Positions 11,994 through 23,059 of a DNA stretch of 64,000 nt are shown here, in pieces; position 1 is the stretch's first letter, and every line of letters begins with the position of its first letter. A model generated the notes under the pieces. The model searched no databases and was not told the DNA's origin. It saw only the letters and a program-made list of their open reading frames with translations. This stretch comes from Meghimatium bilineatum. Its lineage: Eukaryota > Mollusca > Gastropoda > Stylommatophora > Philomycidae. The position numbers were made by a program, and so were the translations under genes. The stretch lies in NCBI GenBank assembly GCA_034231615.1, contig CM067298.1, positions 65,987,591 through 66,051,590 on the forward strand, in the 5' to 3' direction.

Positions 11994-12081
11994 TTTTAGG
12001 GCCTTTCTGTGTTATTTATATTGTATAGAGAACTTCTTGAAAGTCTTAACTGATTGCATTCATAACAATTTATGAGAAAAG
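11994..12081 (-). repeat. Long-range inverted repeat, right arm
   Basis: Reverse-complement partner of 10148-10235. The matching inner edge includes TTTTTTAGGGCCTTTCTGTG. Confidence 0.75.
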
Positions 12082-12209
12082 GGAACTTGGCAATGAAGAT
12101 AAGGTGGAAGAAAATGCGTGGTATGTATGTATATCAGTATAATACAGATAATATAAGCTGTTCGAGAACACATTTTACAGAAGATTATTGTGTATCAATT
12201 ATACAGAGG

Positions 12210-12654
12210 CTGTCCATAAATTAAGTCAACAATTAGGTGTGGGGGGGGGTCTGAATTAAATAGACAGTTGGGGAGTGGCGTTGACGTCAAGAAAACTGTT
12301 TTTATGCATTAATTAAATTATTTCAAATTGAAATATTTTTTTAAAAATATGTCAAATGGGTATAGTTTTTTTGTGTGTAATTTTTCAGTGAATTTAGGGG
12401 GGAGGAAGGGGTGGATAATGTTTTGGCATAATTACACGGAGAAGAAGGAGGTCCCTGAATTCTGGACAAATTTGTTGATTCTTTTTTGGATGGAACATTC
12501 AACGTCATCTTAAAAAAAAAATAAACTTCCTTAGTCGTCTCCAATGACATGCATAACAGGTGACTGTATCGCTATTTCATGCTTCAGTTGCTCTTAACAT
12601 GTGAGAAGGGGTCAAACATTGACAAAAAATTATTGAAGTAATTTATGGACATCC
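12210..12654. mobile_element. M1 DNA-transposon-derived MITE
   Basis: Left end GGCTGTCCATAAATTAAGTC and right end (reverse complement) GGATGTCCATAAATTACTTC form terminal inverted repeats. Flanks TATACAGA (12202-12209) and CTTACAGA (12655-12662) match at 6 of 8 bases, consistent with a decayed 8-bp target duplication. There is no transposase inside. The C-run and the AT-rich centre are shared with other M1 copies. Confidence 0.75.
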
Positions 12655-12720
12655 CTTACAGAACATAGACATCAACGTATGCATAAGAAACAAAATAAAT
12701 GCACTTAAATAATAATATAA

Positions 12721-13243
12721 GGCCCATAACCTGACAGGGTCGTAGTGGTTCTACTCTGGAGACATCAGCCCAAAACAGTCAAAACATCTCTGTTTTCAAC
12801 TATTCAGACAAGTGCAGAAAAATCAAAACCAGACCATTCCTTGATGTTATCAATCAAACTATGTTCGCCATTTCTCTTTCCACACTCGAGTTTTCCTTGC
12901 TAAATGGTTTTAGAAAATGATCCGTGTATAATTTTCATCACGTACAAACCAAACACGTTTATACGTTTCACCACTGCCAAAGTGGTTCTTGTTAATCTGC
13001 AAGTTTGTTTATTTGCTGCCGGACGAATACATTTGTCTTGTGTTCTAGATAATTAATTCTTAACAAATGTCTGTAGCACTTGTACTGAAAAGCCTGAATT
13101 CTAGTTTCTGTTTTTCAATTATTTGTCAAGCTTTCACATCCGTATACAAGAATACTTAGCTCTAGCGATTTGCATAGATTTGTCTTTACTGTAATATTGA
13201 TTTTGCTTTTCTATCACTTCTTCAAGTTTGTGGCCTTTTAACC
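12721..13243 (-). mobile_element. L-C LINE fragment, 3' part (split copy, part 1)
   Basis: The reverse complement follows the L-C frame of 41205-42002: the 3' terminus (CCATAACCTGACAGGGTCG on the plus strand), the zinc-finger-like tail region, and the segment around the KCYRRI-equivalent and the GHKLEEV-equivalent near 13215. It is interrupted exactly after the GHKL-equivalent by a hAT at 13244 and resumes at 16661. Confidence 0.8.
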
Positions 13244-13559
13244 CAGGGTTTCTTAAACTTGTTCCTACCACCACCCCCTTTCGTATAGATTTTATAGACC
13301 AACGCCCCCAACCCACCCATAACCTTCCGCCCTCGTAATCCACCACAATCCCATATTTCCGTCTAATCTCTTACTCTATATTCTAGACATACCAAACCAT
13401 TAGAATATAAAATCTGGGGAAAAAATGAAGATATAAATTGGTAGAAATTTTAAATAATACTTTGTCTTTTGAACGTCAATCAAGGGATGTAAAATGTTAA
13501 TTGATCATGTTTCTATTGTTAAGATACAACTGGTGTTTGTAAATGCGTTTCTCAAAAAT

Positions 13560-14800
13560 GGGATCATGCTTGTAAGACGTAGCGTACATCACATATTTCA
13601 ACAATGTCTAAACTGTTTCTTGTCTTTGTAAAAATAATTGTGATACAGCACTAAAGTCCTTCTCCATTAAGATGGGAAAGAGATATAGAATAATTTTGCT
13701 TTCTCGCACAATGTTGAAGATTGTGTTTTAATATATGATTGTAACCACAATTCGTGATAAGAATCTCTTGGTGATGGTCTTCATTTTACAGTCATTTTTC
13801 GCAGTGATAAGTTCTTCCTCATAACTTGCTCCCACTGCATCCATATCTTTTCATGGTTCACTGATCGAATCTTTCATGTGCAGTTCAATGAAATCATTGA
13901 AGATACCTTGCTCCGCGATGATCAGGTGATCAATAATGATTTCGAGATCATCATCAGTCTCATTATTCTCGAGAATCATCATGTTGGTGGAGACTAGGAA
14001 ATTGTTACAATTCTTTATGTCAGAGTATGACGATGAACAAGGTGGAAACTTGGAAATAAATGCTGTTACTGACGATTGTGCTTTTATAAAATTAATTTCA
14101 ATACCACGCATTTTCAGGTTAAGTTAATTGAATTTTGAGAAAATGTCAGCCAGGTAAACAACATCATTTTTAATATCCGCAAGTTTATTGACCAATAGAA
14201 GAATTAACTGATTCCAAGAACTCAATGGTACTTTACAAAAAAGAAGAGAGAAACGAATTGGCAGGTAGTCGCTTTCTGAAAGTCTCATTTCTTCGTGTAC
14301 ATCAAGTCTTACATAATCTTAATTAGTGTCAAGACATAGCAGGTTGAATAGACGTGAGTTTAGTGACTGAGCTTTGATTTATTAATGATAGAATATGTAA
14401 ATTGAGAGAAGTGTGTAAACACCTTATATGCATTGCTGCAAGATGTTATCTATGAATTGTCAGTGAATGCCACAGTGAATTGTCGTAATATTGGTCATAT
14501 CCTGTTTTAAATATGCAATAAAACCCCTCTGGTGACCAGTCATCGACATTCCTCCATATGTTGCACAAGCGAGCATGTATAGAATATGTTATTAACATGA
14601 AAATATTCTTGTAACTTGCAAAATACCGATTATCTTTTTGTATATGTTTCCATTGCTCTTGATAAAAAAATATCTCTTGATGAAGTTTACCATCTTTAAA
14701 AAAAAAACGGCATAGGCCTATGCAAGAAGCAAAGATCATTTCCGGAGAAGGTTGATTCATCCAGCTGAAAACTAAATTCTTAAATTAAAAAAAAAATTTG
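13560..14800 (-). pseudogene. hAT transposase pseudogene
   Basis: Read from 14800 down to 13560 with frameshifts. A catalytic-region motif at 14533-14565 reads TYGGMSMTGHQRGF, where hAT enzymes usually have a T-D-G-A type triad; the aspartate codon is now tyrosine. It is followed by THC-type residues (TIHCGIH). At about 14200-14090 comes YLADIFSKF and a Leu-rich stretch, as in ZBED-type hAT proteins. Near 13720-13620 comes the dimerisation-domain relic (FYISFPSYLMEKDFSAVSQL, across a frame change). In active relatives it would excise and reinsert the element. The multiple breaks and lost Asp make it dead. Confidence 0.75.
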
Positions 14801-16139
14801 GAGAAAAGTTTATTTTCCACATCGCTCCATCTGTAAACTGTGCTACTACTGAAAGGAATATGTTCTAAGATTGTACCGTGGAATTCGTGCTAGTCTGTTC
14901 TTAAAACGTCGTGAATGGCCGTTATGATCAATTCTTCTGCAATGGTGTGGGGTTTTCCAGATATTGCTTATAAAGCTATTTTGTATGAACATACACGATC
15001 ATATTTGTTATGCCTTGAAGTAGGGTCAAACAGATTTTGCAATGTCTACTTCTTTTTAAGTTTTTAATTATTTCATGAAAATGTGCTACGTTTTTTTTAC
15101 AATTGTAGGAATGCAGCTTTCTAAAATAGTCTCATAATCTCGATGGCTTCATACATTGTTAAAACGAGTTATTCACATAAAATACAACGACAATTGTTTA
15201 TTATGAAAAGTAATAAATCCATATTTAAGATATGCAGCACTAAAGTGATGTGATTTTTAAAAATCTTTTGGTGTTGCTTCTGTCATTCTTGAGAATAGAT
15301 GTTATGCAAACAATAATGTGGTGTGTGAAAATTCTTAGCCAGACTGATGAATAAAATTAAGAAGCATAGAGTTATAGAAAAAATAGAATGCAATAGACAT
15401 GATTTGAACCAGGGCCGCTCAGCCGGTACCTATTTAGTTCACAATTCGAGTGCACACTTCCTCCGCATTTGACCAATTCGCATTCTTTCCATAAAAATTA
15501 ATATTTTTAATGATGCTGATTGGTAAACTGATGAAAATGTGTTCACTCAAGTTAAAGGCGAATAGGTATCAGCTTAACGGAACTGACTCAAATCCAACTA
15601 AGCTGCCTGGTTCATTAAAAAAAAAAAGGCCTACTCGAATATTATACAATTTCTCCACACACAAAAACAGTAACAAATACACGTTGAACGCTAGAACACT
15701 TTCTTCTTTCTTTTTTCTTGTCGCTTATACTACTTTATGCCTTGCAATGTCAGGAATAGTTCTCGGGAGATGGCTTTCTGTGTTTACTTCATATATGTTT
15801 GTTTTCGTTGACTAAAACATTGAGAACTCTTTATTCTGTCTCTTAACGCCACATTTGATTTACACAGTCAATTGCCAGGTTTCACTGGGCCTGTAAGACA
15901 ACATTTGCTGTTACTGAAGTGTGTTATATTTTTTTTTTCAATTTACTACATTCTCGAACTAAAGCATCTTGTTTCAAACAGAATAACTTGCCACTGGTTG
16001 GAATAACCCTAGTTGAGACAAGATTTCCGATAGAGCTCAGTTATCACTAGAATTGCACCTCTTGTCTTATTGGACATAAGAACAAATAGTCTTGCTTATT
16101 GTTGCCAGTTCCCAACTTTATGTTTTTACTGTCAGACAT

Positions 16140-16515
16140 AGACACTAACTAAAGAACAAAAGAGAAAGCTTACTACGTGTGAAATGAGATGTCTAAGAAA
16201 ATCAGCTAACAGAACAAGAAGAGATTATGTGAGAAATGAGATTACAAGAAGTGTTGGAATAACATCAGTGGTCAAATATATTGAAAAACAAATTGAAGTG
16301 GTTCAGCCACCTAATGAGAACGAACCATTATTGGCCAGCATAGAGTATACAGAGCATATTGGAAATGGAAACAGCAAGATACAGAGGTAGAAAAATAGGA
16401 AGGTGGATTACTGCATATCAAGCGACCAAACATGCAATAGCCCGAAAACCCATCGTCATTCATTCCTGCGACGCCTCACAGCATAAGCAGAGAAAGGATA
16501 ATAGATAGATAGATT
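16140..16515 (+). mobile_element. L-D LINE 3' end, nested in the hAT
   Basis: A 68-codon frame at 16184-16390 (MRCLRKSANRTRRDYVRNEI) matches the post-RT region seen in L-D at 61690-62040. It ends with GATAATAGATAGATAGATT, the L-D GATA tail, at about 16513. It lies inside the hAT and so is younger than it. Confidence 0.75.
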
Positions 16516-16660
16516 GTTGCCAATTAATTGATTAAGTGTTCTCTACATCTATATTACCCCCCACCCTTTTGACCCACGTCGCCCCATTGAGCCTGCTTTG
16601 TCCCCTTGGTCTCTCGCCGCCCCTAGGGATGGGGGAATTCGCACAGTTTGAGAAACCCTG

Positions 16661-16860
16661 GTTTAATGGAATGCTCGTGAGATCTTGCATAACATTACTA
16701 GTCACCAATATTTTGCAATTTTTTAAACTCTTTTTTCACTGTAGTTCTTCCTGCATTATATATTTTAGATAAAGGATGAACTGGGGTAAGTATGCAACCT
16801 TGACGAACTCCAATAACCTTCTTGAAAAATTAGCCAATGTCATTATTTGTCTAAGTAGCA
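16661..16860 (-). mobile_element. L-C LINE fragment, 5' part (split copy, part 2)
   Basis: Resumes the L-C frame after the hAT. Plus-strand AGTCACCAATATTTTGC equals the segment at 33010-33030. Further upstream the reverse complement encodes VIGVRQGCILTPV, the RT fingers-palm motif preceding the catalytic box. The catalytic FADD region itself is deleted between the two. Confidence 0.75.
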
Positions 16861-17892
16861 CTGTATGCATATCACTCACTATATAATATTTGTATCGAAG
16901 TTGTGTTATCTAATTTTTTGTCATACAATCTTATGACATACACTTTAAAATTCCTTTGCGAAATCAATGAAATTATGATACAATGTTGACTATAAAAAGT
17001 GACTAATGAAAAGAACGGATCAATCGAATCAGCCAAGAGTTGATTACTCGATAATATATGATTTAATTTAAAGCCGACAATGGGTAAGAACATGTTACTA
17101 GTAAACAATCTAGGTGAGACATACTTGTCATTGCAAACGTTGGTTTCTCCTAGACATATTGTAGATAATCGCTGGAGCAATCTACCCTAGCAATGCTGAC
17201 GACATTAAGAAATAGATTCAAATTCTCAGATCACGAGACTCGTTTACACCGTAAATGAGAATCAATCTCATCATGGTGCATACGACTATTGCCCTAATCT
17301 AACAATAGGAGTGCTTCATTATCAGGAACTTGACCTCCGAGAGAAAAATGGATCACTAGAGGATCGATAAGTTGAGCTGGGGGGGGGCCTTCTTGATACA
17401 GAATTAAAACATAAGTTTTGATGTGTATGTTAGTGGCTGTCGTGAGGTAGTGAACATAATTCGAATGAAATGCTTGCATAAATCAGATGCACTAGACTGA
17501 AAGACGCTAAATAACGGTTCGGTAATGTAAATATAGTAGAAGCACTTAAGCATTTATGTTCAAAGACTCAAATCATAAAGAAATATCTACGTGGTTATAC
17601 ATGAGAAATCGCAAACAAACAAATTCACTACCACACATTTGTGTATCAAACTTGCTTACAGTGATCAGTCAAGTTATGCAGCAATGCTCATACATTTCAG
17701 TAATATGTATTGTATGTTGTTTTTTTGTGCAGGCGTTTCACAAACTGAGTAGCTTGTGTAACAAGAAGAGGAACTGTACAGAAGCTTGAGGTCTCGTAGA
17801 AACATTTACTATCTACAAGAAAAGTTGGAAACATTTTTTTGTGTGGATCGGCTGACCAAATTCAGGGTTATTTGTGATTTGTCAAACATGTT
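16861..17892. other. No recognisable gene
   Basis: AT-rich. The 102-codon minus frame at 16872-17180 and the 77-codon plus frame at 17556-17789 have no recognised motif. A G-run occurs at 17381-17388. Confidence 0.5.
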
Positions 17893-18840
17893 ATTCATCA
17901 TCATCATCATCAAGTGCCGTCTCCGCAACGAAGGTTGGCTGCAACGTATCTCCAACATCTCCTGTCTTTTGTCTTGGTGGTGCACTCTGTTAGACTGTAA
18001 CCTGTCCATCGTGTAATGTTACTCTCCCACGTGTATCTCTGCCTACCTCTTGCTCGCTTCCCTTTGACTTTACCCTCAAGTAAGGTCTTCAATAGGGTGT
18101 CATGTCTTTTAATGTGTCCAAAGTATTTTATTTGCCTGATCTTTATTTATCTTAGTAGTTCTTTCTTCATATTAAGTGTCTTTAGCACCTCTTTATTTGT
18201 TTTCTTCTTTTTCAATGGTATTCTCCCTATTCTTCTATATACCCACATCTCAAAGGCATCAATTTTGTCTTCTAATTGTTTATTTAGTGTCCATGTTTCT
18301 GAGCCATACATTAATATGGAATAGATGTAGCATTTTATAATTCTCATTTTTAACTTGTTTGTAATTTGTTTAGATATTAATAATTTCCTCATGCCATTGA
18401 AGGTACTTTTAGCCATTCCTATTCTCCTTTTAACTTCTGTTTCACATCTGCCATCATTTGTGACTATGTGTCCAAGATATTGATACTGTTTTACTTGTTG
18501 TAGTTTCTCTCCCTGTATGTTTATTTTTACCTCCTGTTCTTCTGTCTTTGCTGATTATCATGGTTATTGTTTTTTGATTGTTTATATCCAGTCCATATTC
18601 ATTACTTGATTTATTGACTTGATCTATTAGTCTTTGTAGTTCATGTTCACTTTCTGCTAAAAGAACAGTGTCATCTGCATATCTAATGTTGCTTATTATT
18701 TTCCCATTGATCTTGAGTCCTGATGTTATCCAAGCAGCTGAATAATGTGCACATTTTCTTCCTAGACATTTAATGTTCCATAGAATGTGATAGTTTCTGT
18801 CGTTAACTATACACAATGTGTTTGTTATACATAACAATTT
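17893..18840 (-). mobile_element. L-A LINE, 5'-truncated, with RT palm
   Basis: The longest single-piece L-A fragment. The 3' end is at 17893 with a TGA-repeat tail (ATCATCATCATCATCAAG on the plus strand). Upstream come GRQRYTWESNITRWTGYS (about 18050-17990), then the YGSETWTLNKQLEDKIDAFE region (18310-18240), then the RT palm. It stops at 18840 without a 5' end. Confidence 0.9.
18454..18837 (-). pseudogene. L-A reverse transcriptase palm fragment
   Basis: A 127-codon open frame containing RYADDTVLLAESEHELQRL, the catalytic YADD box of non-LTR reverse transcriptases, followed by LDINNQKTITMIISKD, matching motif D-like regions of LINE RTs. N-terminal fingers and endonuclease are absent, and the frame ends in a frameshift before the C-terminal domain (resumed at 18147-18416). 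It is a dead fragment. Confidence 0.85.
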
Positions 18841-18981
18841 GAAGAATTAAAGTCAAATTTTGTGTCACTTCTAATGTCGACCATGGAAAGTTAACAGCAC
18901 CATCTCTAGAAGTCTATTTCGTTCTGAACACTTTCTGATTTAGCAGCATCAAATATTTGACGCAATAATTCTCTTATAAAG

Positions 18982-19275
18982 AGATTGTCCATAACTTACG
19001 TCAGCATTGGCGGGGGGAGAAATAAAGGGGAGAAGTTCTTTAAAAGTTTGATTGTGACTGACAAGAATGGGAAAGGGGTAACAAAAGTTTACACCAACAA
19101 TAATGTTTTTATACACCAATCAAATTGTTTAAATTTGAAACATTTTTCTACAAATCTGAAAGAAAGTATGTTCTTCTGTACTTTTTCTGGTTACAAATTT
19201 TGTTATAGATATTTTTTTAACACAGTTATCCAGTTCTCCCTGCATACCTGACAGTTGTTGACAAGGGGGGGATGG
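18982..19275. mobile_element. M1 MITE-like element, right end lost
   Basis: The left end GATTGTCCATAACTTACGTC matches the M1 terminus. The interior keeps the G-run and the TTTTTATACACCAATCAAAT centre. The expected right terminus is not visible. Confidence 0.55.
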
Positions 19276-19384
19276 CATAAACAATTAGAAAAAAAATGTT
19301 GCCGTATGGTATGAACATAGTTATAATTTATCGCAGTTTAGCATCGCATTTTAGTTTGTCTAAGATATCTTATTTGATACTTCC

Positions 19385-19895
19385 TGATGTTGTCATGTGA
19401 TGTATTCCTTCCAGAACTTTGTCTTCCCAATGAAATCTTTGAACCTCTGTCGTAGGCAATGTGGCTTGCATTTTCTAGCGATGTATTCATGTTATCTTTA
19501 ATGTCGTCAGTCCATCGTTTTCTTGGTCTGCCCTTTCTCCTCTCCCCAGGTACTCTTCATTCAATTATTTGTCTTTCTAAACAGTTGTGTCTCTTTATAT
19601 GACCAAACAGGTGTAGTTTTATTTTTGTTATTGTGTTTAGTAACTAACACTCTGGAATCATCAATGTTTGTATAATATGTGAGTTTCTGATTTTTTCCTT
19701 CCATGATATTATAAGTATCTTCCTGTAGCATTTCAGCTCGAAGGCGTTGATCTTCTTTGCCGCTGTTTTACTTAGTGTCAATGTTTCACAGCCGTATGCT
19801 TGAACCGGAAAAATAAAAGTTCGTAACATTAGCACTTTCATTTCTATTTTGTTGTTTATTAATCCATTGGAAATTTCTAGGCACAATATTCCCGT
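19385..19895 (-). mobile_element. L-G LINE C-terminal fragment
   Basis: The reverse complement encodes FIFPVQAYGCETLTLSKTAA and KINAFELKCYRKILIISWKE (19850-19700), then, after a frameshift, RVPGERRKGRPRKRWTDDIK at about 19550-19500. These are the usual post-RT blocks of these LINEs: a YGCE box, a Cys/Arg-rich block and an integrase-like GRPRKRW end. No RT palm remains. Confidence 0.8.
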
Positions 19896-20599
19896 AGGTT
19901 GCCATTACTTTCGGGAAGGAACAACCGTTAATCGAGCACCGTAACAAGAACACATTCGTTCTAGTCGGTCATTTTATGATAACAGTGTAAATAGTCACTT
20001 AAATTAGGCTGATGGGCCTGTAACATGGCTTGACTGGTCTGACCGTATTTTGTCCACCCCTGATTTACGAGAAATTACGCCATAATCAATCTCCGAGAGG
20101 TTCTAGTGTTCTGCAGCACTGAACTCAGCAATGCTGCCAACGCAGGTAATGTTCTCACAGCTGGAGATTTTCAGTAACAGTTAGAAAACACGTGAAGCAT
20201 GTGATACAACGCTGCTTTCAACTATGCAAAGTGCACTTTGATATATCTTATCATTTAGAATCCTATGAAACGAAATCAATTGTCCGTTGAATGATCACAG
20301 TTGTGTTTTCTGCGCAGAAAAAAAATGACTGCATGATCACGATAAAGGAAACTATTTATAAATATTCTTTATAATACAAGTTTTCAGTAAGCTTGTTGAG
20401 CAATGACAAAAATTTACTTAAAATATCATGCCTGTGTTCATTCCTCTATCAATTTTTGTAAAATGCATTATCATGTTGACTGTGATCATTGAAGGATACA
20501 ATATATGGATGTTTGTGTACTTGAATTTACGTGTATCCATTGTGGATGTCAGAGACATTAACAGACAAAAAAAAGATAGTAGTTTGGTTAGAATATAAA
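19896..20599. other. No recognisable gene
   Basis: AT-rich unique sequence. No repeat of more than about 20 bp was noticed and there are no open frames of interest. Confidence 0.45.
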
Positions 20600-21245
20600 T
20601 CAGACTTACTTTATTTTCTAACTAAATAAAGAGAGAATACTTATATGAATATCTAACTAAATACAGAGATACGACATATTAATCTCTAACTAAATACAGA
20701 GAGAACTTACACGAATATATAACTAGCTAAATACAGAGAGAACTTACACGAATATATAACTAACTAAATACAGAGATACGACATATTAATCTCTAACTAA
20801 ATACAGAGAGAACTTACACGAATATATAACTAGCTAAATACAGAGAGAACTTACACGAATATATAACTAACTAAATACAGAGAGAACTTACACGAATATA
20901 TAACTAGCTAAATACAGAGAGAACTTACACGAATATATAACTAACTAAATACAGAGAGAAGACTTATATGGACATCTAACTATATACAGAGAGAGACACG
21001 AATATGTAACTAAACATATAGAGAAGATTTACATTAGTCACTAACTAAATGCAAAGAGTAGACTTACATGAATCTCTAACTAAATACAGAGATAACATTT
21101 ATATGAATCTCTAATTAAATACAGAGAGAACTTACACGAATATGTAATTAAATACAGAGAGAAGATTTACATGAGTCACTAACTAAATGCAAAGAGTAGA
21201 CTTACATGAATCTCTAACTAAATACAGAGAGAAGACTTATATTAA
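20600..21245 (+). repeat. Minisatellite, unit about 37 bp, mixed variants
   Basis: Tandem units built on AACTAAATACAGAGAG plus ACTTACACGAATATATAACT. Several variant units alternate (TATATAAC, CTCTAAC, GTCACTAAC), and a composite of two or three units is itself repeated between 20640 and 20945, which suggests higher-order amplification. Confidence 0.9.
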
Positions 21246-21254
21246 TCTCTGGTT

Positions 21255-21435
21255 TGCTGCAAAAACTGCGCCTTTCGGTTTTCTGCATCTTACTTCAGCC
21301 TGACTTGTGGGTCAATTTGACCATATATGGAATAGGGCAGCAACTCTACCACATAACCTCCTTAGTCGCCTCTTACAACATGCAGGGAAGGTAAATAGTG
21401 TTGCTATTATTTTCTCTCATTTCTAACCCAAGCAA
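21255..21435 (-). mobile_element. S1 SINE-like repeat, truncated
   Basis: On the plus strand it contains ACTGCGCCTTTCGG, ACTTCAGCCTGAC, GACCATATATGGAATAGGGC and ACCTCCTTAGTCGCCTCTTA, all in the S1 order. The 3' tail portion is missing. Confidence 0.75.
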
Positions 21436-21608
21436 CACAGGCGCGTACATTTAGTAGTGAGAAACAAACTAAAATAAAAAGAGGGTATAATACCCATTAC
21501 ATTTTTTAATGGTTTTCCAAAAAAAAAAGGAAAATAAAATTTATGAAAATGAGGAAAATAACACGAATACGACGAAAACTAAACACGAATACGAGGAAAT
21601 TACTTTTT

Positions 21609-21925
21609 TCTTCTTCTTCTTCTTCTTCTGCGATCAGTTTCCTATGCTCACAAGTCTATGCAGGAAGAGGGTCGCCTCCACGAATTCAGTCGTCAGCAGG
21701 ATGTCCTCACGGTTGCCCCACAGCTTTACCTTCAGATCTGTCTCTTGTGGCCATATTTTAGTTCTCACGTCATCAAAGAGTGGGCCTGTCTGCAGAATAT
21801 GTTCTGGAGTCTGGGGACCCTTTTGACTTGGGCATTGGTCAGTTTGGACAGCCTTAATTTTGTGGAGATGTGCTTGTAGTCTGCAGTGTCTTGTGCGAAG
21901 TCTAAACATTTTGTTTTTTTCAAAA
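21609..21925 (-). mobile_element. L-B LINE 3' end with GAA tail
   Basis: The reverse complement encodes MFRLRTRHCRLQAHLHKIKA, then PEHILQTGPLFDDVR, then LKVKLWGNREDI and FVEATLFL: the C-terminal Cys/His-containing tail of a LINE ORF2-type protein. It is followed by (GAA)n, seen as the CTTCTT run at 21609-21630. It is shared with 30028-30330, 32155-32460 and 57765-57937. Confidence 0.8.
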
Positions 21926-22017
21926 TGGGGTTATCCTTACTGAAGATGTATCTACAGCCGTGATCATCTACAGTACTATAAGACCTAACTTCATAAAGTA
22001 AACAGGCCTTCATTCGG

Positions 22018-22190
22018 TACGTATTTGATTATTGTCACGCTTTCCATTGATTACTATTGATATACGCGGAGAAGCCTTGGCTATTTTTGGCATGTGATTA
22101 CAAGTATATAAATATTGACCAACGGAAAACACGGGAATAGTCAAGGAAAGGAACGAATGAAGACCGATTTAATTCATAAAAAAGGGCTTC
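22018..22190. mobile_element. M2 MITE, diverged partial copy
   Basis: Follows the M2 order of 38955-39176 (TTGATTATTGTCACGC, TTGATTACTATTGATATACG, GATTACAAGTATATAAATAT, GGAACGAATGAAGACCGATT) with about 75% match by eye. The left terminus is eroded. Confidence 0.6.
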
Positions 22191-22824
22191 CACTGCCGAC
22201 CGGTCGCGCTACAGCCCTGATGAGCAATTACTATATAGAATATCAGCACTAATAAATGTTTATTAAATAACAGCACATCAGATATTCGCTTAAAGTCTAT
22301 ACCATTTTTTTAAGACCAGCGGTTCTCAGCCTGTGAGTCGCGACCCATTTGGGGGGGGGGGGTCGAACGACCCTTTACAGTGGTCGCCTAAGACCATCGG
22401 AAAAAACATATTTTCGATGGTCTTATGAACCGAGAAACCGCTCCTCTATCAGTCCCCAGACGGGTCTGCCCACATACAGATGCGCCAACATACGAATACC
22501 CTGTGTGGTGACATGATCGCGCCAACCCCATCACATACACCCTGTACAAATACATAATGTACGTAGACTAGTCACACTTGTGTAGAGAGCAGCTACTTTG
22601 TAGAAAACAGCTGATGTGATGAAAGCATCAGTATTGGAGGTAAAACGACACTTCATGAAATATATTTACTGGGTAAATGTAAAATCATCTACTGTAAAAC
22701 TATCAACTACTGAACACAGAAAAAAAATATCTGTACCATGGAAACTTAATCTGGATGCTGATCGGTCTTTTTATATTCAGGTGTGGTTAATGTGGATACT
22801 GACGTGACAGATTGACAGTATAGA

Positions 22825-22930
22825 GGACTTGTTTCATACATTACGTTGGACCCCAGTTGTTACGCGTTTTGATTATTATTTGACCTTCAGTTGGTTACTA
22901 TTTATATACTTGGAATTGCCTTGGATATTT
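22825..22930. mobile_element. M2 MITE half inside the hAT
   Basis: ATTACGTTGGACCCCAGTTG, then GGTTACTATTTATATACTTG and GGATATTTTTGAAATG reproduce the left half of M2 (38955-39070). The 74-codon frame over it is an artefact. Confidence 0.6.
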
Positions 22931-23059
22931 TTGAAATGGCGAACTGGTTTACTTGAAGTATATAATGATGACGACTTTAAAGATGAGTTTCTTTTTGCAA
23001 ACCTCTCGAAACGACTACTACGCGTGATGTATTGGTTCATTTCTGATGGTTAATTTCTG

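Larger units (their letters stand above)
13244..16660 (-). mobile_element. hAT transposon, 3.4 kb, inserted in L-C
   Basis: Termini are inverted: CAGGGTTTCTTAAACTTG at the left, and CAGGGTTTCTCAAACTGTG as the reverse complement of the right end. Flanking 8-mers TTTTAACC and GTTTAATG match 5 of 8. An intact L-C site at 32983 reads GTTTAACC, which supports a decayed target duplication. It holds a minus-strand transposase pseudogene and a secondary L-D insertion. Confidence 0.85.

Noticed and set aside
22190-22230. CTGATGAG, a hammerhead core word
   Set aside because: No GAAA partner within a plausible distance and no enclosing stems. A similar word on the minus strand near 52085-52105 (CTGATGAGG) also lacks the second half.
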